Shown here piece after piece: positions 39,889-46,001 of a DNA stretch of 46,037 bases. The stretch is taken from positions 1-46,037 of the IMG/VR virus record IMGVR_UViG_3300046096_000407. One strand, written 5' to 3'. Position 1 is the first letter of the stretch, and every line of letters starts with the position of its first letter. The DNA comes from a virus. The notes beneath the pieces were generated by a model. That model ran no database searches. It was not told the origin of the DNA and saw only the letters and a list, made by a program, of their open reading frames with translations. The position numbers and the translations under genes are program-made.

Positions 39889-40238
39889 GGTATTCGTGTG
39901 GGTTTCATAGTGAGGCCGTGATGGGCTGCGATTTTGGGTAGCTCTGCTGGCCAGTCTTGTGGGGGAGTGGCGTCGTGCAGGTTTTGCAGGTCTGACAGCA
40001 AGGTTATGGTTTTGTACGTCGGCTCTATGCCGGAGTCTCTCAAGGCTGCCCGGAGGTCCAAGGCGACTACCCCCTGCCCCTCCAAGCCCTCGCTGTAGAC
40101 CTCTGGCGCTATCAGACACCCTACGGCACAGGACAAGCCTTCAGACGTGCGGTAGCAGCATTTGCCGCCTTCCATGGCGGGTTTGTTCTGTTGTAACAAG
40201 TGCGCTGATACTCTGTCGAAAATTTCTTGGTCGGTCAT
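39879..40238 (-). CDS. Conserved phage protein
   Basis: 119 residues from the ATG at 40238 (AAGAAAG upstream). TDQEIFDRVSAHLLQQNKPA, CCYRTSEGLSCAVGCLIAPE and LLSDLQNLHDATPPQDWP match a family common in phage and plasmid accessory regions. Helical, with a Cys pair around GLSCAVGCL. Function unknown. Confidence 0.75.
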   Translation of the reverse strand: MTDQEIFDRVSAHLLQQNKPAMEGGKCCYRTSEGLSCAVGCLIAPEVYSEGLEGQGVVALDLRAALRDSGIEPTYKTITLLSDLQNLHDATPPQDWPAELPKIAAHHGLTMKPTRIPCP

Positions 40239-40255
40239 AAAATCTTTCTTAGGGT

Positions 40256-40747
40256 TTAGAGTCTCGCAAATTTGCCATGGTATTTTTGGGCAGCTTCTCG
40301 GTAGGCTTTTGCTGCTTCTTCTATGTCTGTGAACAGGCCTAGCCTTATGAACTTGCCTTCGTGGGTGATTGAGGCTTGCCACTTTTGGTCTCGCTTATAC
40401 CAAGAGACCCCCTTGTGGCCTGATGTGTTATTCGAGTTGGCACCTCGGTTATAGCCGTTCTCTGAATACGTCGCCAGCCGCAGAAGTTCTTTTCGGTTGT
40501 CAAGTTTATTGCCTTCTCGGTGGTCCACTAACTTCCCCTCTGGGTCCCCCATAACAAACCTATGCAGGCTGAGTTGCCTGTGTTTACCTTTACCAGTCAA
40601 TAGGGACGTAACGGCATAGCCCTTGGCAAGTTGCCAATTATGTTTTCCTACTAACTTCGCATCTTCTGAGTCGATAATCGCTTCCGCCCCACAAGCTAAG
40701 GTCACATAAGCCGCGTCACCTTCAATCCGAATCGGTCTCTTCTTCAT
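40256..40747 (-). CDS. AP2-HNH homing endonuclease, copy 2
   Basis: 163 residues from the ATG at 40747 (GGAGCCTAAAA upstream). Same order as copy 1: PIRIEGDAAYVTLACGAEAI, then HNH (LSLHRFVMG, KLVDHREGNKLDNRKELLRL, ENGYNRGAN), then AP2 (SGHKGVSWYKRDQKWQASIT, HEGKFIRLGLF, EEAAKAYREAAQKYH). Close to copy 1 at both protein and DNA level, so a duplication or separate arrivals of one family. Confidence 0.9.
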   Translation of the reverse strand: MKKRPIRIEGDAAYVTLACGAEAIIDSEDAKLVGKHNWQLAKGYAVTSLLTGKGKHRQLSLHRFVMGDPEGKLVDHREGNKLDNRKELLRLATYSENGYNRGANSNNTSGHKGVSWYKRDQKWQASITHEGKFIRLGLFTDIEEAAKAYREAAQKYHGKFARL

Positions 40748-40756
40748 TTTTAGGCT

Positions 40757-40815
40757 CCAAAAATAAAAGCCCGCTGGGTCGGCCTGTAGTCGCAATACAG
40801 GCTCTCCCAGCGGGC
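40757..40815 (-). terminator. Nested hairpin / leftward terminator before AP2-HNH copy 2
   Basis: Outer stem GCCCGCTGGG (40769-40778) / CCCAGCGGGC (40806-40815). After symmetrical three-base internal loops comes an inner stem GCCTGTA (40782-40788) / TACAGGC (40796-40802). Reading leftward it is followed by TTTTATTTTT. Same placement as the hairpin before copy 1. Confidence 0.88.
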
Positions 40816-40937
40816 AGTTAAAGCTTTGAGATGTGTCCGTTGCGACCGGAAATTTCAAAGCCAGCCGCAAGTGTAGCACCTGTTCCCGTTGGCGTTGAAA
40901 TAGGAGCCGATTTCAAGTGCGGCGAAGGTTGTGCGCT

Positions 40938-41492
40938 TCATAAGTATGCTTTGAGGGTTTCTATTTGTTTTTGTTGCATAGCCGCAGCATCCCGAGCCGC
41001 AGCATCCCGAGCAGCATCAGCAGCAGCATCAGCAGCCCAAGCAGCAGCACGAGCAGCAGCACGAGCAGCAGCATCAGCAGCAGCATCAGCAGCAGCACGA
41101 GCAGTAGCATCAGCAGTAGCATCAGCATCAGCATCAGCAGCCCAAGCAGCATCAGCAGTAGCAGCAGCAGCACGAGCAAGCTCCAACTCCTCTTTTGTGG
41201 CGGCGTCGTTAGCGAACTTCTCAGCCACGTCAAGTGCCGCAAGGCTTCTGGGGTCGGTCATCAGGTGTTGCACTTCTCTAGCGAAAGCAACAGCTAACAA
41301 GCGCTTTTCCTTGTCAAAACCTTCGACCGCTCGCAAGCACCAGAGGGCATCATCGAATCCGTTGGACTCCAAGACTGTGAGCAGTGGTAGGGGTTCGTCG
41401 TCTGCGGTTGTCTTGTTGAGGTGCTTCAGGAGTTGGGCCCAGCCTTCTTTACAGGGTGCGTGCTGGCGGATTTTGGTTAATGTGGTTTTCAT
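40938..41492 (-). CDS. Phage protein with conserved N-terminus and Ala-rich repeat tail
   Basis: 184 residues. The N-terminal ~105 residues (KTTLTKIRQHAPCKEGWAQL, FDDALWCLRAVEG, RSLAALDVAEKFAND) are a widespread phage domain. The next ~70 residues are almost only Ala with Asp/Arg at regular intervals (TADATARAAADAAADAAARA), encoded by a GCA/GCT/GCC-rich simple repeat at about 40985-41180. A long helix is predicted. No Shine-Dalgarno is visible before the ATG at 41492. Function unknown. Confidence 0.8.
   Translation of the reverse strand: MKTTLTKIRQHAPCKEGWAQLLKHLNKTTADDEPLPLLTVLESNGFDDALWCLRAVEGFDKEKRLLAVAFAREVQHLMTDPRSLAALDVAEKFANDAATKEELELARAAAATADAAWAADADADATADATARAAADAAADAAARAAARAAAWAADAAADAARDAAARDAAAMQQKQIETLKAYL
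40985..41180 (-). repeat. Ala-codon (GCN) low-complexity repeat
   Basis: Trinucleotide-periodic GCA/GCT/GCC tract within the preceding gene. The opposite strand reads as an Ala/Ser-rich open frame, which is a by-product of the repeat. Confidence 0.85.
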
Positions 41493-41603
41493 GGGGGTGT
41501 GGTGTGGTTAGGTTAGGAGCCCTGCGCCAAGGCCTCAAATCGGGCGTTTGAGCCACTTTAGCGTTCAGGTAAGGGCATTGGTGCTTGACAGTGCGTTTTT
41601 GGC

Positions 41604-41810
41604 TTAGGCGGGCTCTAGATTTACAAGTTCTACTCGGCGGCCAAGTTCAACAAGTTCGCCGCAGCCTGAGTACCGGTTCGTTTGGGAGAAGCCTTTGTGC
41701 TCTATGGTCACTGTGAAGGGCTTGCCCCTGGCGTTCGGCACTCCGATGTGTCGGATGGCCATGGGGAGGGACATGGTTGTGGTCTTGTTGTGTAGGGTTA
41801 TGGTGGTCAT
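41604..41810 (-). CDS. Small hypothetical protein
   Basis: 68 residues. TTITLHNKTTTMSLPMAIRH, KPFTVTIEHKGFSQTNRYSG and RRVELVNL suggest a small beta protein. The ATG lies 3 bases after the upstream stop. Function unknown. Confidence 0.62.
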   Translation of the reverse strand: MTTITLHNKTTTMSLPMAIRHIGVPNARGKPFTVTIEHKGFSQTNRYSGCGELVELGRRVELVNLEPA

Positions 41811-41813
41811 GAG

Positions 41814-42077
41814 CTACCAGTCTAGGGTGTTGCCTACGGCTGGCCTCCAAGCGGGCTCGGGTCCGTAAACGGGAGGTGATAAGGAGGGCAGGGGCTGGCA
41901 GCCGCAGTTTTGGGCGACTCCAAGCATCATAGGTACTACCTCAAAATCCTTGGTACCACAGTCGCAGTCGCACAGCCACAAGGCTTTGCGACCTCTCTTG
42001 TGTTTCTGAAAGGTTTTGAGCGTCAGAAGCCCGAACCGCAGTCCGGGTCTCGGGGTCACGTAGGTTCGCATGTCCAT
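41814..42077 (-). CDS. Stand-alone zinc module like the N-terminus of homing endonucleases
   Basis: 87 residues. PGLRFGLLTLKTFQKHKRGR, then LWLCDCDCGTKDFEV (Cys36, Cys38, Cys40) and QNCGCQP (Cys58, Cys60), reproduce the G-x-R-F/Y-G-x-L-T-L ... CDCG ... SCGC module seen at the front of the 17320-17988 homing endonuclease. There is no nuclease domain after it; the tail is Pro-rich. It may be a relic of a homing endonuclease or an independent DNA-binding protein. Confidence 0.65.
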   Translation of the reverse strand: MDMRTYVTPRPGLRFGLLTLKTFQKHKRGRKALWLCDCDCGTKDFEVVPMMLGVAQNCGCQPLPSLSPPVYGPEPAWRPAVGNTLDW

Positions 42078-42079
42078 GG

Positions 42080-42925
42080 CTACATGAAGTCGTCAAAGCT
42101 TACGGTCGGAGGCGCGGCCTTGGAATCTGCTGCTGTCCCGTAAGCGGGCGGCGTGAACCAAGCGCGGGGCTCCCCTGCGGGGCCTTGCCATATCTCGGAG
42201 GCAATCTCCCACTCGTAGGGTGGGTCCCCTGCGTCGAACTCCCAAGCGTTGTCGGGGCGGTCGGGTCTGGGGGTTGGGTCTGGCAGGTAGATTTCTTTCC
42301 CTGCCTTTGGGACGTGTGCAGAGGTCACCCAAGCGTAGCCAAGGGTTGTGGCTAGGGCTTGGGCTTGGGTTAGGTCTTTGGCCCGCAAAACGTGTATTTT
42401 TCTTTGTAGGGGGAACGAACCGGCGAAGAATTTTTGATACCCACGCTCGTCAGCTATCACCCCGTTAATTTGGCTGCAATGCAGGCATGAGCCTCCTTGT
42501 AGGAAGTAGGTGGAAATGCCCAGGGTGAACTTGTTGCAGGCGGTGCATTGCCCAATCCAGACGCGGGCACCTCCAAGGCTTACCTTGGTGAGGCGGGTTT
42601 TGTCACTACTTAGGATTGGTGCCAGGTTTTTGGTTGGCAGAAAGGTCGGGGGCATGGGTTGGACATGGCTCGGCTCCACCAAGAACCAGCCACCCTCCCA
42701 CCGGATGCGTTGGCGGTAGTGCTTTACCACTACGTCAGGCTTCACACCTTCCCAGTTGGAGGGGATTAGTTTGTCGGGTTTGTCTGGTGCAGGCACCAGT
42801 TCGGTAAGGGTTCGGCTCTTTACCCAGCCGGAGAGCTGTTCCAAGGCCTCCAAGGTGGAGCGTTTGGGGCTTCGCAGGCCTCCGGGCAGGGGAGGGAGGA
42901 CTCTTTGTCGGGTGATTGTGGTCAT
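42080..42925 (-). CDS. Hypothetical protein with CxxC pair
   Basis: 281 residues. Residues about 125-150 hold CTACNKFTLGISTYFLQGG and CLHC, a likely zinc site. The middle has KIHVLRAKDLTQAQALATTL; the C-terminus is Pro/Trp-rich and acidic (PDRPDNAWEFDAGDPPYEW), ending SFDDFM, a short acidic tip that could bind a partner as in SSB tails. The ribosome site before the ATG at 42925 is weak. No family recognised. Confidence 0.65.
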   Translation of the reverse strand: MTTITRQRVLPPLPGGLRSPKRSTLEALEQLSGWVKSRTLTELVPAPDKPDKLIPSNWEGVKPDVVVKHYRQRIRWEGGWFLVEPSHVQPMPPTFLPTKNLAPILSSDKTRLTKVSLGGARVWIGQCTACNKFTLGISTYFLQGGSCLHCSQINGVIADERGYQKFFAGSFPLQRKIHVLRAKDLTQAQALATTLGYAWVTSAHVPKAGKEIYLPDPTPRPDRPDNAWEFDAGDPPYEWEIASEIWQGPAGEPRAWFTPPAYGTAADSKAAPPTVSFDDFM

Positions 42926-43354
42926 ACTATTCTATTTCGATATGTTTAGAGGATACGGAGGGGTAAAAACCAAAACCCAAGCGTCTTTGCTTTTTAAGGC
43001 TTAAAAACTTTTAGGCTTATAAATGGCCTGTAATGTATTCTTGAAAAGTATGGAATAGGTTTTATAGAATAGTTAAACCCTTATAAAACAACAACTTACT
43101 TATCAAAACCTTGTCGATTCTATCCTAGGAAAATCCTTGTAATAGGTAATAACAATAATTTTTGACCACAAACTTGTAGGGGGCTTTGCCTAATAACCCT
43201 AAAAACGCGTAAAAATTTTATTTAGTCTCTAGAACGGGGCTATTCTTCGAGTTTTCTAGGAGGGAATAGCCGTAGAAGCAGATAATGTTTGACAAACTAG
43301 CAATTTAGTTCTAGGCCCAAGATAAAACCCTTGTGAACGCCTGATCCTTTGTTA
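42926..43354 (-). other. AT-rich non-coding gap with palindromes
   Basis: About 430 bases with no convincing gene on either strand. Contains TTTTTAAG-G-CTTAAAAA (42991-43007), a second AGGCTTA at 43013, and a GGCTATTC / GAATAGCC stem (43238-43245, 43264-43271). Possible operators, promoter or attenuator for the genes to its left. TATAAG-like -10 boxes occur, but none has a good -35. Confidence 0.5.
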
Positions 43355-43459
43355 TCAAACCCACAAAATCACAATCACACCGACTATGCCAACGATCACG
43401 ATAATCAAATCCGATACCCGAAAAGGGTCTGATTCAAGGGGCTCAAAGGGTTTTTTCAT
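43355..43459 (-). CDS. 34-residue single-TM miniprotein
   Basis: ATG at 43459 with GAAAGG upstream. Charged start (KKPFEPLESDPFRVSD), then one hydrophobic helix (LIIVIVGIVGVIVILWV) to the end. Likely inserts in the inner membrane; function unknown. Confidence 0.65.
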   Translation of the reverse strand: MKKPFEPLESDPFRVSDLIIVIVGIVGVIVILWV

Positions 43460-43522
43460 AAATACCTTTCATAAATTTCGGTTAATCCGTACTCGGAAGC
43501 TGCCTCGTAAGGCAGCAACCGG

Positions 43523-43702
43523 CTACGCCCTCCGCAAGGAAGGCACCTCGCCCCGCAAGAGGGCCGCAACATCAATCAAAATTTCGGAAACTGGCATATT
43601 CAGAACGCAAGCCAGCCCCGAAAAGTCACGAGACACCGCAAAATTGACAGCATCTGCGTAAAGCTCTTGTGGTAGGAGTGCGAGTAGGGTGGTGGGGTTC
43701 AT
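43523..43702 (-). CDS. 59-residue helical miniprotein
   Basis: ATG at 43702 overlapping the upstream stop (TGA at 43699-43701). MNPTTLLALLPQELYADAVN, then FAVSRDFSGLACVLNMPVSE and ILIDVAALLRGEVPSLRRA. All-helical, with a possible HTH-like turn. The DVAALLR segment recurs at the end of the 43935-44333 gene. Confidence 0.6.
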   Translation of the reverse strand: MNPTTLLALLPQELYADAVNFAVSRDFSGLACVLNMPVSEILIDVAALLRGEVPSLRRA

Positions 43703-43938
43703 CGAACCAGCCCCATAGCTTCATTGCGCTGCTGTACAGCCCACCGACACCGCTCACGCCCCGTAAGGGTGCAGCGGTCGTAGAAATGAATGTAGCCTTG
43801 CTCTTTTATGCCCATGGCCTCCCAAGCACTTGGCTCCATGTCAGCAGGGCGCTCAAATATAGGTACTGGCCTTGGCCGTGGTAGGGCCGAAAGTTTTTCG
43901 GTAAGAATAGCCTCAGGGCTTAATCCGTAAGTGTTCAT
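43699..43938 (-). CDS. Hypothetical protein
   Basis: 79 residues from the ATG at 43938 (ATGA with the upstream gene). Pro/Arg-rich (LPRPRPVPIFERPADMEP), then WEAMGIKEQGYIHFYDRCTL and RERCRWAVQQRN. No family recognised. Confidence 0.6.
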   Translation of the reverse strand: MNTYGLSPEAILTEKLSALPRPRPVPIFERPADMEPSAWEAMGIKEQGYIHFYDRCTLTGRERCRWAVQQRNEAMGLVR

Positions 43939-44333
43939 AGTACCCACTGGCTATCACGGCGCAACAAGGCCGCAACGTCCGACACCAGCCCCAGCAAGCG
44001 GGCCTTGGTTTCGCCTTCATGGGCGTTCATGATGAACACCAAGGCCCCGAAGTCGTACTTGCGAGCCGCTGCGATGGCGTCACCGCAATAAGGGGAGTTT
44101 AGGAGGGATGCCGCAAGAGTCTGAGCCTCCCCTTCACCCTCAACATGACCCACCATGACCCAGTTCGACTTGCCCCATGACCTCCCAGCCCCCTGCTGGA
44201 CGGCAACGCGGTCACCCTCCAGTACGCTTGTAAACAGGTTGGTCGCTGAGACTAACCCGAGGCTTGTGTTGGCCCCGATGCGGTCGCCTTGGTCATCCGT
44301 GGCCCAGCCCCGAAACGTAGTAACTTTGAACAT
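43935..44333 (-). CDS. Hypothetical protein, first of the leftward accessory block
   Basis: 132 residues; GAAAGGTAAACC before the ATG at 44333 is a strong ribosome site. Beta-rich front (FKVTTFRGWATDDQGDRIGA, SVLEGDRVAVQQGAG), then a helix-rich end (LLGLVSDVAALLRRDSQWVL). The DNA just upstream is packed with hairpins. Function unknown. Confidence 0.65.
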   Translation of the reverse strand: MFKVTTFRGWATDDQGDRIGANTSLGLVSATNLFTSVLEGDRVAVQQGAGRSWGKSNWVMVGHVEGEGEAQTLAASLLNSPYCGDAIAAARKYDFGALVFIMNAHEGETKARLLGLVSDVAALLRRDSQWVL

Positions 44334-45016
44334 GGTTTACCTTTCATAAGTGTGCGAAATTGCACTTGAAAGGGCACATATATGCCCGATCAGCTGGAAT
44401 TTCAGCCAGCCCCGCAAGGGGCCGTTCAGGGCGTTTTTCAGCCCTTGAGCTGGGTAGACATCACCCAGTTAGATGGAGGCCGCTGCGAGGCTTCCCATAC
44501 GTTAATACTGGCATGGGAGACAGGCAGGGCGTTCGGTTAAAGGTTAAGGCTTTGTCGCTGCGCCTGGTTACAGCTCACACAATTCTGCCGGTGTGATCGA
44601 CTCTTGCTATGTTCCGCAAGACGGACCTATTTTGTTTGATTGACGGCGCGTATTCCGGCTGACATTGCCGAAGTCTTGAACGTGTTGTCAGGGAGAGCAG
44701 GGACGGCATAACCCATTGGAACTATAAAGGGACCCGCAAGTGAGCATGGTTTTTAGAATAGTCCCGCAAGGTGTCGGCGTAAGTCAATACACTAGGCCGT
44801 GTGTCTGTGTTGTTCAATATATCGGATTCTCAGGGGGTGGAATCGTTACCATAAAGCTCCATCGCGTTAGCTGGGAGCTTTGTCCCGCTTAGGTAGGCGG
44901 GTCCGTAACTGGTGGACAGCGGGGGAACGTACCATGCTCGTGCATACGTTTGCTAGTCGCCTAGGTTACGGGGTTTTGTTGCCGGTTACTATCACGGGTC
45001 CGGGGTAAGAGTAGCG

Positions 45017-45089
45017 GGGGCCGGGGCTCTGATGTAACCGATACGGGGCCGTTATCGGGCCGCATAAGGGAAACGAAAAGAACCGGGGC
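45017..45089. repeat. 73-bp direct repeat, copy 1
   Basis: Matches 45141-45213 at a 124-base offset. Starts GGGGCCGGGGCTCTGATG and ends AAAAGAACCGGGGC, with no differences seen. Confidence 0.95.
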
Positions 45090-45113
45090 CGGGGCCGCTA
45101 TCGGGGGCCGGGG
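45085..45113 (+). other. G-quadruplex motif
   Basis: Four runs of 4-5 G (45085-45088, 45091-45094, 45103-45107, 45110-45113) with loops of 2, 8 and 2 bases on the plus strand. It sits between the two 73-bp repeats. Confidence 0.6.
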
Positions 45114-45140
45114 CTGTAATGGCTTGAATTGTTAATGACC

Positions 45141-45213
45141 GGGGCCGGGGCTCTGATGTAACCGATACGGGGCCGTTATCGGGCCGCATAAGGGAAACGA
45201 AAAGAACCGGGGC
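45141..45213. repeat. 73-bp direct repeat, copy 2
   Basis: Second copy of the 45017-45089 repeat. A shorter, diverged inverted relative (GGCCCCGATAACGG ... GATTACATCAGGG) lies at about 45283-45330. Confidence 0.95.
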
Positions 45214-45245
45214 AACGCTACGGGGTAGCGGGGCGCGTAAGATTA

Positions 45246-45283
45246 CGCTATAAAATTAATAGCACGCTATCAATTTTATAGCG
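45246..45283. repeat. AT-rich inverted repeat
   Basis: Perfect 12-base arms CGCTATAAAATT (45246-45257) and AATTTTATAGCG (45272-45283) with a 14-base spacer. A related hairpin GCTATCAA/TTGATAGC is found near 45573-45590 inside the next gene. Confidence 0.9.
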
Positions 45284-45307
45284 GCCCCGATAACGGGGCC
45301 GGGTCGA

Positions 45308-45814
45308 TTACATCAGGGCCGGGGCCGGGGCTTTGATTGTGGGGGCCGTTTGCAAGGCCTCAGTAATGGCCGCAATATCTTCGGGGCTGTATAACCCCGC
45401 GCTAAGGGCTGTTAGGATGTCATTCAAGGCCGGGGCCTTGATTGTGGGGGCCTTAGGGACCGGGGCCGCCTTTGGTGCGGGAGTTAAGGCCGCGCAAATT
45501 TGCGCATAAATCGCATACCCGTAATTGTTGAAGTCTTCCAAGCTGGCCCCGGCCATGTGCCGGGGCTTTCCTGCTATCAATTTGATAGCGGCCCGACAGC
45601 GGGCCGCGTTTGCCCCTTTTGTTGTCAGGGTTTTTTCAAATTGAATGTGTGCATCGTTGCCGCTATGGGCCCATTGCAAGGCACACCCTGCGAGCGTGTT
45701 GGCTAAATTTTCCCGGGCCGCGTTCTTGTCGCTCAGGCTGTCGTAATCCGTTTGTAAATCGCGGGAAAAGAATGGGCGAAATTCGCCTTTGAGTGTGTTC
45801 ATAGAAATCGACAT
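45308..45814 (-). CDS. Hypothetical protein with repeated APTIKAPA tail motif
   Basis: 168 residues; AAGG 7 bases before the ATG at 45814. Helical N-terminal 110 residues (SLSDKNAARENLANTLAGCA, AARCRAAIKLIAGKPRHMAG). Then a Pro/Ala/Lys linker with two APTIKAPA motifs flanking a short helix (LNDILTALSAGLYSPEDIAA). First gene of the leftward direction next to the right-edge repeats, so an early or regulatory role is possible; no family recognised. The GGGGCC-rich composition of the flanking repeat continues into its 3' end. Confidence 0.65.
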   Translation of the reverse strand: MSISMNTLKGEFRPFFSRDLQTDYDSLSDKNAARENLANTLAGCALQWAHSGNDAHIQFEKTLTTKGANAARCRAAIKLIAGKPRHMAGASLEDFNNYGYAIYAQICAALTPAPKAAPVPKAPTIKAPALNDILTALSAGLYSPEDIAAITEALQTAPTIKAPAPALM

Positions 45815-45873
45815 TTTGAAACCTTTTCTTAATTAGCCGTATTAGATAGATTCTAATTTATCGGCATAGGTTT

Positions 45874-45902
45874 ATTATACATAGAATTTTAGGTTTTAGG
45901 GA
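45874..45902 (-). promoter_or_regulatory. Possible leftward early promoter
   Basis: Perfect TATAAT on the minus strand (45879-45874) in an AT-rich stretch, 60 bases before the ATG at 45814. The -35 position is a poor match, so it may need an activator or an UP-like AT tract (45885-45928). Confidence 0.45.
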
Positions 45903-45928
45903 TAAATTTAATTTTATTTTTTAATTTA

Positions 45929-45979
45929 GGCTTGCCAGGTAACGGGGCTTGCCAGGTAACGGGGCTTGCCAGGTAACGT
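45929..45979. repeat. 17-bp tandem repeat, 3 copies
   Basis: GGCTTGCCAGGTAACGG at 45929, 45946 and 45963 (last base of copy 3 is T). Iteron- or operator-like, immediately upstream of the AT-rich promoter-like stretch. Confidence 0.95.
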
Positions 45980-45980
45980 T

Positions 45981-46001
45981 GTGGTACTTGACGTGTACCA
46001 C
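45981..46001. promoter_or_regulatory. Palindromic site GTGGTAC-N7-GTACCAC
   Basis: Perfect seven-base arms (45981-45987, 45995-46001) with a TTGACGT spacer, one base after the 17-bp repeats. Size and symmetry suit a dimeric regulator binding site. A TTGAC inside the spacer could be a -35 box for rightward transcription out of the window. Confidence 0.5.

Larger units (their letters stand above)
44334..45307. other. Structured non-coding region (leader / possible origin)
   Basis: About 970 bases without a convincing gene. Hairpins include GTGC/GCAC (44352-44365), GGGCA/TGCCC (44372-44387), GCCCC-GCAA-GGGGC (44409-44422), CTGGGT/ACCCAG (44450-44468) and AAAGCTCC/GGAGCTTT near 44.86 kb. The right part holds the 73-bp direct repeat, G-quadruplex motif and AT-rich palindrome listed separately. 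The first hairpins lie in the leader of the gene ending at 44333. Confidence 0.6.

Noticed and set aside
40831-41511. Plus-strand 226-residue Ala/Ser-rich frame
   Set aside because: Antisense shadow of the GCN repeat; the minus-strand gene has a recognised phage N-terminus.
43386-43661. Plus-strand 91-residue frame
   Set aside because: Basic, low-structure sequence with no ribosome site; minus-strand mini-genes with good signals occupy the same DNA.
44360-44596. Plus-strand 78-residue frame starting at TTG
   Set aside because: No ribosome site, and it runs through a series of hairpins; composition is not protein-like.
45017-45330. CRISPR array or IS end
   Set aside because: Only two direct copies with one interval, no cas or transposase genes and no target duplication.
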